Shown one piece after another: positions 15,952 through 20,923 of a stretch of 20,923 nt of DNA. The notes beneath the pieces are model-generated. The model searched no databases. It worked only from the letters and a program-made list of their open reading frames with translations, and was not told where the DNA came from. Source of the stretch: Alphaproteobacteria bacterium (GTDB lineage: Bacteria; Pseudomonadota; Alphaproteobacteria; RF32; CAG-239). The position numbers were made by a program, and so were the translations under genes. The stretch covers positions 1-20,923 of the forward strand of contig JAFVBT010000037.1 in assembly GCA_017479785.1 (NCBI GenBank), written 5' to 3'. How positions within the stretch are numbered: the first letter of the stretch is position 1; each line of letters begins with the position of its first letter.

Positions 15952-16695
15952 TTAATGTTTTTTGTTTTGTACGTATTGATTGTACAAGGTATACGGAACA
16001 GCCTTCTCAAACAGCGGCATGTGGTCGCTGAAGAAGGTTCGCCCACAGTTTACGTACAGTACTAAATCTGCAGAATAAAGCGGCAGAAACAAGAGTTTTT
16101 CCGCTTCTCGGCAATGAAAATCAGATTGCCGAATGTACTTCTCACGAAAGGCGCCCATGTCGTGTTTGAATAACAGCAATTCGTGTTCCGAGTGCACCAA
16201 GTTGTGAAACGAGATATATTTCATCAGATACTTAGCACAATACGGCATATCAAACAGCTTGCGCTCACCCTCTGCGCCAAGCACCCAGTGCTCAATGAAA
16301 AATTCCAGCGCATCTTCGTTTTCATCTTCAAACAGCAGAGGCTGACAACTTTCACAAAGCGAGTGATGACGCAAATACTCAAACAGGGCCGGCCGGAATT
16401 CCTTTTCCAGCAACTGAGCTTGATTTTCGCGGGCAATCAGAATCAACGGATTCGTGACTGCTTCGGTTATTTCATCAACCCGCTTTTGTTCAAATAGGAA
16501 TGCCGGAACATTACTGGCGATGTAGTGCTCTTGAGCCAGATACAAGAACATAACCTCGTGGAAGGGTTGTTCAAACAAATATGGCTCATCAGCCAAAGCG
16601 ACTGCTACTCTCGGGTTTTCCTTTAAGAGACGCAAAACACTGTCCGCATCTCTTTCCTCAAACAAATGATGAGGAATAATGTTTGTTGTTTCCAT
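15952..16695 (-). CDS. LF-motif repeat protein (nine ~27-residue helical repeats), function unknown
   Basis: A 247-residue soluble protein, almost entirely made of a degenerate repeat starting L-F-[E/D]. Anchors fall at residues 11, 40, 67, 95 (LLE), 121, 147, 175, 202 and 228, a spacing of 26-29. Most units also have Tyr or Phe at +12 or +13 followed by a hydrophobic residue (YL, FI, YI, YI, YV, YV). This implies a helix-turn-helix solenoid, likely a protein-binding scaffold. I recognise no named family. The frame stays open to 17016, but the start at 16695 is chosen because the longer form would run through the promoter at 16736-16764 and into glgX. No SD is present; the leader is A/T-rich. 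Codon choice looks somewhat more C/G-ending than in its neighbours, which may hint at transfer. Confidence 0.75.
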   Translation of the reverse strand: METTNIIPHHLFEERDADSVLRLLKENPRVAVALADEPYLFEQPFHEVMFLYLAQEHYIASNVPAFLFEQKRVDEITEAVTNPLILIARENQAQLLEKEFRPALFEYLRHHSLCESCQPLLFEDENEDALEFFIEHWVLGAEGERKLFDMPYCAKYLMKYISFHNLVHSEHELLLFKHDMGAFREKYIRQSDFHCREAEKLLFLPLYSADLVLYVNCGRTFFSDHMPLFEKAVPYTLYNQYVQNKKH

Positions 16696-16735
16696 AATTA
16701 TTTTTTTTAAATTAATAATTCTGATTATCTCTCTC

Positions 16736-16764
16736 AATATATATCTTTTTTGAATTTTTGTCAA
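16736..16764 (-). promoter_or_regulatory. near-consensus sigma70 promoter of the LF-repeat gene
   Basis: Minus strand TTGACA (16764-16759), 17-nt spacer, TATATT (16741-16736). Start predicted near 16729, leaving a leader of about 34 nt to the ATG at 16695. Confidence 0.75.
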
Positions 16765-16772
16765 GTGATATG

Positions 16773-16801
16773 TTGACAAGATGCCCGAAATGTCGTATAT
16801 T
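16773..16801 (+). promoter_or_regulatory. near-consensus sigma70 promoter of glgX
   Basis: TTGACA (16773-16778), 17-nt spacer, TATATT (16796-16801). RNA would start near 16808, which rules out the in-frame ATG at 16781 as the glgX start. Its -35 faces that of the divergent LF-repeat promoter across 8 bp. Confidence 0.75.
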
Positions 16802-16834
16802 ATAGTAGGATGTTTGCTTTTTGAAAGGTTTGCC

Positions 16835-18940
16835 ATGGCAAAAGAAATTCCGTTCGGAGTCAGTAGACAAGGTGAAAAAACATTATTTTCCGTTTTTTCT
16901 GAAAACGCGCAAAAAATTGAATTGTGTTTGTTTTCAGATGATGAAAAAGAGGAAAAAAGGATTCCGCTGACAAGGAATGAAAACGGTGTTTGGACTGTCG
17001 CTTTGGATAATGTCAATGCCGGACAGAAATACGGCTATCGCGCGCACGGGGAGTTTGCACCGGAAAAAGGTTTGTATTTTAATCCGCATAAACTGCTGAT
17101 TGATCCGTTCGCCAAGGAATTATCTTCATCATTGAAAGATTGGGAAGATCCGGCAATTTCTTTAACAAATGATATGGATAGTGCAAATGCCGTTCCGAAA
17201 TCGGTAGTGGTTTTTGATAATCCGGCGGAAGATGCAAAAAAATATCCGTATTTGCACCAAAAGCCGCGCATAGCATGGAAAGATACCATTATTTATGAAG
17301 CAAACGTGAAAGGATTTTCCGCCGTGCATCCGGATTTGCCGGAAGAAATCAGGGGCAAGTTTTTGGCTTTTGCGCATCCGGAAGTTATTCAATATCTAAA
17401 GTCTCTCGGAGTAACGCATTTGGAACTTATGCCGGTGACAACCACTTGCGGCGGTTTACAACTCAAAAAAGAAAAGGGGTTGAGCGATTATTGGGGCTAT
17501 AATCCGATTAATCACTTTGCGCTTGATAAGCGTTACGGTACGCGTGAAGATTTTAAGAAAATGGTCAATGAGTTGCACAAGGCCGGTATAGAGGTCGGGT
17601 TGGACGTTGTTTATAATCATACCGGCGAGTTCGGTGCTCAGCAGAATTTGCTCTCTTATAAAGGGCTTGATGCGCCGAATTATTATCGTATGATGCCGGA
17701 GGGGCATTTTATTAATACCACCGGTTGCGGAAACAGTATGGATACCAATACGTTAATGATGGGGCGGTTGCTTAGTGATTCGTTGAATTATTTTACTCGT
17801 GACATGGGGGTAGACGGTTTCAGATTTGATTTGGCCGGTGATTGCGCTTTAGACGGCAACACGTGTTTTGATGCCAACAGTCAGTTTATGCGAATTATTC
17901 GCAAAATATCTAAAGAGCAAGCGATTAAAATAAGCGGTGAGCCGTGGAGTGCTTTAGGCGGCTATTATCGCGGCAATATGAAAGGTATGATGGAGTGGAA
18001 CGATAAACATGAGGCCGCTGTTCGCCGTTTTTATCGCGGAGATGAATGGGTTGTGGGCGAACTTGCCGGTCATATTTCCGGCGGAGAAGGTTTGTGGTAT
18101 GGGCAAAAAACCTCAAAATATGTGCACTATGTTGCCGCACACGACGGGTTTACCGCTTATGATGTCGTTAATTATAATGAAAAAAATAACTGGGCAAATA
18201 ATGAAAATAATAATGACGGTAATAACAACAATCACTCGTCGGTTTCGCCAAGCAAAGAAATTGCGTTTCGTCGCCTTAAGTCTATGATGTCGGCTAATAT
18301 TTTATCACGCGGTGTGCCGATGATTTGTGCCGGTGATGAGCTGGCTCGTACCCAGCTTGGTAATAACAATGCTTATTGTCAGGACAATGAGTTGACATGG
18401 CTGAAATGGAAAAATTTTTCCAAAGAGCAACGCGATTTATACATACATATCCGCAAACTGACAGCCTTGCGTGCCGCTCATCCGAGTTTTGCCAATTTGG
18501 ATGTTTTTTCCGGTGAAGTCGTACCGTCTAACGGACGTAAAGATATTGAATGGATACGGCAGGACGGGCAAGAAATGCAAAACGGTGATTGGAATAATCC
18601 GTATAATCATATTCTGGCATGTATAATTAACGGTCAAAACGGTGAAATATCAAAAAATCCGGCATCAAATAAAAATTCTGATGATGATTTTATGATTTTG
18701 ATGTGCGGTAATACATACGGGGTTGTAGATTTTACATTGCCGCCGCCACCGAATAAACAAAAATGGGAACTTGTATTTGATACAACAGGTAAGCACAAAA
18801 AAATCAATGATAACAGTACATACAGCTTAGAGCCGTACAGCTATGTTTTGCTTGTCAGTCGTAATCCGAGCAGAGAAAATACATATGCCAAACAGCAACA
18901 AACCGCAATGTTAAAAGCTCAAATCGGCAAAACATATTAA
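16835..18940 (+). CDS. glgX: glycogen debranching enzyme GlgX (isoamylase-type, GH13)
   Basis: A 701-residue cytoplasmic enzyme that hydrolyses alpha-1,6 branches of glycogen. An N-terminal carbohydrate-binding beta domain (about 1-140; GQKYGYRAHGEFAPEKGLYF) precedes the GH13 barrel. Visible family regions are region I DVVYNHTGE (257-265), region II GVDGFRFDLA with nucleophile Asp332, region III KISGEPW with acid Glu369, and region IV AAHDGFT with Asp437. The Asn-rich loop at about 451-467 matches a loop typical of GlgX. Start 16835 is chosen because GAAAGG lies 6 nt upstream and the longer frame begins inside the promoter. galE follows after 72 bp with its own likely promoter. Confidence 0.96.
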   Translation: MAKEIPFGVSRQGEKTLFSVFSENAQKIELCLFSDDEKEEKRIPLTRNENGVWTVALDNVNAGQKYGYRAHGEFAPEKGLYFNPHKLLIDPFAKELSSSLKDWEDPAISLTNDMDSANAVPKSVVVFDNPAEDAKKYPYLHQKPRIAWKDTIIYEANVKGFSAVHPDLPEEIRGKFLAFAHPEVIQYLKSLGVTHLELMPVTTTCGGLQLKKEKGLSDYWGYNPINHFALDKRYGTREDFKKMVNELHKAGIEVGLDVVYNHTGEFGAQQNLLSYKGLDAPNYYRMMPEGHFINTTGCGNSMDTNTLMMGRLLSDSLNYFTRDMGVDGFRFDLAGDCALDGNTCFDANSQFMRIIRKISKEQAIKISGEPWSALGGYYRGNMKGMMEWNDKHEAAVRRFYRGDEWVVGELAGHISGGEGLWYGQKTSKYVHYVAAHDGFTAYDVVNYNEKNNWANNENNNDGNNNNHSSVSPSKEIAFRRLKSMMSANILSRGVPMICAGDELARTQLGNNNAYCQDNELTWLKWKNFSKEQRDLYIHIRKLTALRAAHPSFANLDVFSGEVVPSNGRKDIEWIRQDGQEMQNGDWNNPYNHILACIINGQNGEISKNPASNKNSDDDFMILMCGNTYGVVDFTLPPPPNKQKWELVFDTTGKHKKINDNSTYSLEPYSYVLLVSRNPSRENTYAKQQQTAMLKAQIGKTY

Positions 18941-18947
18941 TTTTGAC

Positions 18948-18976
18948 TTGTTTATAAATCTTAAATGCGGTATAAG
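18948..18976 (+). promoter_or_regulatory. candidate promoter of galE
   Basis: TTGTTT (18948-18953), 17-nt spacer, TATAAG (18971-18976). Start would be near 18983, giving a 30-nt leader that contains AGGAG before the galE ATG. Confidence 0.45.
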
Positions 18977-19012
18977 GTTGGATGTTGAGTATAACATGTT
19001 AGGAGTGTATAT

Positions 19013-19981
19013 ATGATTTTAGTTATGGGTGGTGCCGGCTATATCGGCTCGCATACGGTAAAGCATTTGTTAGATAATGGTTATGAAGTTGTTGTTGCCG
19101 ATAATTTGATATACGGACATCGCGAAGCGGTTGATGCGCGCGCTAAATTTGTGCACGCAGATTTATTGGATTCTTATTCGTTAGAGATGTTGTTTAAGAA
19201 TAATAAAATTGATGCCGTTGTGCATTTTGCCGCATTTGCTTATGTGGGCGAAAGTGTTGAACAACCGGAAAAATATTACTACAATAATGTTGTCGGTACA
19301 CTCAATTTATTATATGCGATGCTGGCGCATGGTGTTAAAAAAATTGTATTTTCCAGCACTTGTGCAACCTATGGTGAACCGCAATACACACCGATTGATG
19401 AAAAGCACAATCAGGCGCCGATTAATCCTTACGGACGAACAAAATTGATGATAGAACAAATATTCGCCGATTATGAAAAGGCTTACGGATTGCAACATAT
19501 TGCCTTAAGATATTTCAATGCCGCAGGGTGTTCGGTTGACGGCTCAATCGGAGAGAGCCATACGCCGGAAACGCACCTCATTCCGCTTGTACTGCAAGCT
19601 ATCAGCGGTAAGCGTCAAAATATTAAGGTTTTCGGCACGGATTATGACACGCCGGACGGCACGTGCATTCGTGATTATATTCACGTTGAAGACTTGGCTT
19701 TGGCACATCGGTTGGCGTTGGAAAAACTGGGATCATATAACGGATGTATTAATCTTGGTACCGGTGTCGGTACTTCGGTTAAAGAGATTATTTCAGCGGC
19801 AGAAGAAGTGAGCGGAAAAAAATGTCCGACCGAATATGCACCGCGTCGTGCGGGGGATCCGGCAAGGCTGTTTGCCGATAATCGCAAAGCAAAAGAAATT
19901 TTGGGCTGGAACCCGAAATATACCGATATTAAAGGTATTATTCGGACAGCTTGGAATTGGGAATTAAACCGCAGGTATTAG
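19013..19981 (+). CDS. galE: UDP-glucose 4-epimerase
   Basis: A 322-residue short-chain dehydrogenase-type enzyme interconverting UDP-glucose and UDP-galactose with bound NAD. The NAD-binding motif is GGAGYIG (6-12), and the catalytic elements are SST (114-116) and Tyr140-x-x-x-Lys144 in NPYGRTK. Other GalE marks are HFAAFAYVGES, LRYFNAAG, ETHLIPLVLQA, DGTCIRDYIHVEDLA and RRAGDPARLFAD. Length is slightly short but complete. AGGAG precedes the ATG by 7-8 nt. Following glgX, it may feed sugar nucleotides into glycan or polysaccharide synthesis. Confidence 0.95.
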   Translation: MILVMGGAGYIGSHTVKHLLDNGYEVVVADNLIYGHREAVDARAKFVHADLLDSYSLEMLFKNNKIDAVVHFAAFAYVGESVEQPEKYYYNNVVGTLNLLYAMLAHGVKKIVFSSTCATYGEPQYTPIDEKHNQAPINPYGRTKLMIEQIFADYEKAYGLQHIALRYFNAAGCSVDGSIGESHTPETHLIPLVLQAISGKRQNIKVFGTDYDTPDGTCIRDYIHVEDLALAHRLALEKLGSYNGCINLGTGVGTSVKEIISAAEEVSGKKCPTEYAPRRAGDPARLFADNRKAKEILGWNPKYTDIKGIIRTAWNWELNRRY

Positions 19982-20036
19982 AAAGTCCAAGATTTTTTGC
20001 ATTATTTGTCAAGAATAAAATTTTGGTAATGTGAAT

Positions 20037-20075
20037 TTTAATTAAAATACAGTCCGGTAATGGCAACAAAGACGA
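20037..20075 (-). repeat. left copy of a 39-bp direct repeat (3' end of the transporter gene)
   Basis: These 39 bases match 20526-20564 with two mismatches (20041 versus 20530 and 20072 versus 20561), exactly 489 bp apart; the uninterrupted core is 20042-20071. On the minus strand the copy still encodes FVAITGLYFN and a stop, the same C-terminus as the transporter at the right. The first mismatch is synonymous (AAT versus AAC). Confidence 0.85.
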
Positions 20076-20086
20076 ATTAAACAAAT

Positions 20087-20134
20087 GTCATCGCTCGCTT
20101 TGCCGTTAGGCAAATGCGTCAAGCGATCTTCAAA
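20087..20134 (-). repeat. left hairpin repeat of the GIY-YIG element
   Basis: On the minus strand: TTGAAG, then ATCGCT, bulge TGA, CGC-A-TTTGCC, loop TAAC, GGCAAA-GCG, AGCGAT, GAC. Outer, middle and inner stems (6, 3 and 6 bp) all pair. It has the same design as the hairpin at 20474-20514, in the opposite orientation. Confidence 0.7.
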
Positions 20135-20135
20135 A

Positions 20136-20207
20136 TTAAATTGGAGTTATTTCATCATATAAATCGTTCCATTGCGGATTTTGCTCTGTGATTAGTTTTT
20201 TCTTCGT
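20136..20207 (-). pseudogene. out-of-frame C-terminus of the GIY-YIG gene
   Basis: In the -1 frame after the A7 run (20213-20207) the minus strand encodes 23 residues, TKKKLITEQNPQWNDLYDEI then TPI, and a stop at 20138-20136. An N-P-x-W-x-D-L-Y ending is the normal C-terminus of this small GIY-YIG family, so this is the displaced end of the same gene. Joining the two frames gives 97 residues, a typical length. Confidence 0.75.
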
Positions 20208-20428
20208 TTTTTTATAGCATTTTTGAGATATTTTTCTCGTTCAATAGCTGTTATTTCATCTTCATAAACTTCAAAATAAACTAACTTATGTAGATTATAT
20301 TTGCAGGTAAAACCTTTATGTACGTCATTTTTATGCTCCCATACGCGACGCACTATATCATTTGTTAACCCAACGTATAATGAGGTGTTATTTGCATTTG
20401 TCATTATATAAACATACATATTTTTCAT
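20192..20428 (-). CDS. small GIY-YIG nuclease (frameshifted, or expressed by -1 slippage)
   Basis: The open frame gives 78 residues. The GIY-YIG core is clear: YVY (5-7) and YVG (18-20) form the two motif halves, with conserved Arg27/Arg28 and His32 (RRVWEHK), Tyr44, and the metal-binding region AIEREKYLK with Glu63/Glu65. Stand-alone proteins of this type are about 90-100 residues. The usual C-terminus is missing from this frame but lies directly downstream in the -1 frame (20136-20207). The switch point is A-AAA-AAA-C in the correct phase for canonical -1 slippage; a plain one-base deletion or sequencing error is the alternative. There is no SD, and the predicted transcription start falls on the ATG. 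It is flanked by inverted hairpins. Confidence 0.8.
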   Translation of the reverse strand: MKNMYVYIMTNANNTSLYVGLTNDIVRRVWEHKNDVHKGFTCKYNLHKLVYFEVYEDEITAIEREKYLKNAIKKRRKN

Positions 20429-20434
20429 ATTTTA

Positions 20435-20463
20435 TGATTAAGTTAAAATTTCTGCTCTGTCAA
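20435..20463 (-). promoter_or_regulatory. candidate promoter of the GIY-YIG gene (leaderless)
   Basis: Minus strand TTGACA (20463-20458), 17-nt spacer, TAATCA (20440-20435). The predicted start is about 20428, the A of the ATG, so the mRNA would have no leader. Confidence 0.45.
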
Positions 20464-20473
20464 ATAATTAATT

Positions 20474-20514
20474 TGAAGATCCCTTGACCAAACCTCATGG
20501 TTTGGAGGGATGAC
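20474..20514 (+). repeat. right hairpin repeat of the GIY-YIG element
   Basis: On the plus strand: TTGAAG, ATCCCT, bulge TGA, CCAAACC, loop TCAT, GGTTTGG, AGGGAT, GAC. Stems of 6 and 7 bp pair perfectly, with the same TGA bulge and 4-nt loop as the left hairpin. It could also act as a terminator or processing site for the transporter mRNA that reads towards it. Confidence 0.7.
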
Positions 20515-20525
20515 TCATTATTATA

Positions 20526-20564
20526 TTTAGTTAAAATACAGTCCGGTAATGGCAACAAAGCCGA
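20526..20564 (-). repeat. right copy of the 39-bp direct repeat
   Basis: Last codons and stop of the transporter gene, repeated at 20037-20075 on the far side of the GIY-YIG unit, with two mismatches. Confidence 0.85.
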
Positions 20565-20923
20565 GGATAAGCGCGAGGAGTTTTTGCGGCGTGAATTTAT
20601 CCGTCTTAAACAGCACCGAGAGGAAGAACATCACAAAAATCCCCATTTGCTTAATTGCCATCACGATGGTCGGCGTGTCGTTAATAAAGCTGAATGTTTC
20701 CAACACATAAAAAATCGTTTCCAAAATGCCGATAGCAAAGGCCAGAAAATAAAAGCCGTTATACCAGCGCGGGTTGGAAGTGTCTTTTTTATCATCATCT
20801 TTGCCTTTAAGCGCAAGCCAGCCGAAATACGGCAACGCCGCTACATAATAGCCGAGGTTGAGCGTGATTTCGCTTGCCCCATACGCCGCCGACACCTTAA
20901 TCAGATAGGTTGCCGCCACATAC
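20527..20923 (-). CDS. C-terminal half of a DMT/EamA-type membrane transporter (5' end outside window)
   Basis: The frame is open to the right edge, so the gene starts beyond the window; the internal GTG at 20919 is not a likely start. About 131 residues are visible, with four hydrophobic helices: GYYVAALPYFGWLAL, FYFLAFAIGILETIFYVL, MGIFVMFFLSVLF, and KLLALILGFVAITGLYF at the C-terminus. The pattern I-K-Q-M-G/hydrophobic, then F-T-P-Q-K-hydrophobic-x-G-hydrophobic, resembles the end of EamA-type drug/metabolite transporters, but the substrate cannot be told. The last ten codons are duplicated at 20038-20071. Confidence 0.65.
   Translation of the reverse strand, partial: YVAATYLIKVSAAYGASEITLNLGYYVAALPYFGWLALKGKDDDKKDTSNPRWYNGFYFLAFAIGILETIFYVLETFSFINDTPTIVMAIKQMGIFVMFFLSVLFKTDKFTPQKLLALILGFVAITGLYFN

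Larger units (their letters stand above)
20042..20530 (-). mobile_element. putative GIY-YIG nuclease mobile/homing element
   Basis: The unit has, in order: direct repeat, inward hairpin (20090-20127), GIY-YIG gene (minus), a second hairpin in inverted orientation (20479-20511), and direct repeat. The hairpins act as terminal inverted repeats with co-varying stems, and the flanking repeat is the host gene's 3' end. The layout suggests insertion at the end of a transporter gene with duplication or restoration of its last codons. No transposase is present; the nuclease would be the mobility enzyme. The function is inferred from arrangement alone. Confidence 0.55.

Noticed and set aside
16781..16834. 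18-residue N-terminal extension of glgX
   Set aside because: ATG 16781 lies between the -35 and -10 of the glgX promoter, so it cannot be in that transcript; ATG 16835 has GAAAGG.
16696..17016. 107-residue N-terminal extension of the LF-repeat protein
   Set aside because: It is antisense to glgX and crosses the LF-repeat gene's own promoter; the repeat pattern begins only after Met at 16695.
18184..18240. Asn-rich AAT/AAC run in glgX as a recent repeat expansion
   Set aside because: GlgX proteins normally carry an Asn-rich loop here between the HDGFT motif and the next helix; it is only somewhat enriched.

Overview
The window looks like chromosome from a low-GC, probably anaerobic alphaproteobacterium, perhaps one of the uncultured gut lineages. 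This is inferred from the gene set: LolA, a LemA/DUF2207 pair, a TPR-methyltransferase, AT-rich codon use, and HydF, the [FeFe]-hydrogenase maturation GTPase that points to fermentative anaerobic life. No rRNA operon, CRISPR array or transposase is visible. Two tRNA genes are present, tRNA-Arg(CCU) and tRNA-Leu(CAA), both on the minus strand and both with encoded CCA.

Layout. 1-300: start of a minus-strand gene cut by the window edge, preceded by a highly structured RNA leader (about 91-250) that ends in an intrinsic terminator just before the gene's ribosome binding site. 300-1549 (minus): an unknown gene, then lolA. 1568-6144 (plus): a tight operon of small lipoprotein, argS, DUF2157 membrane protein, GDYXXLXY protein and endonuclease IV (nfo). 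6149-7264 (minus): alanine racemase, divergent from a TatD-family hydrolase and hydF (7294-9250, plus). 9234-13331 (minus): in transcription order lemA, DUF2207, rhodanese, rnhB, tRNA-Arg and an unknown gene. 13456-13540: tRNA-Leu. 13683-15917 (plus): TPR-methyltransferase and a transglutaminase-like exported protein. 15952-16695 (minus): a repeat protein with nine copies of a 26-29 residue LF-motif repeat. 16835-19981 (plus): glgX and galE, for glycogen debranching and UDP-galactose/glucose interconversion. 20042-20530: a compact GIY-YIG nuclease element at the 3' end of a DMT/EamA-type transporter gene that runs off the right edge.

The most unusual locus is 20037-20564. A small GIY-YIG nuclease gene carries an apparent -1 frameshift at an A7 slippery run. 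It lies between two inverted, structurally matched hairpins whose stems co-vary (GAAGATC-N-CTTGAC ... AG-N-GATGAC). The whole is flanked by a 39-bp direct repeat with two mismatches, and that repeat is the 3' end of the transporter gene. Together these look like a small mobile or homing unit that duplicated, and so preserved, the end of its host gene. Two other points deserve attention: the leader RNA at the left edge and the LF-repeat solenoid protein.
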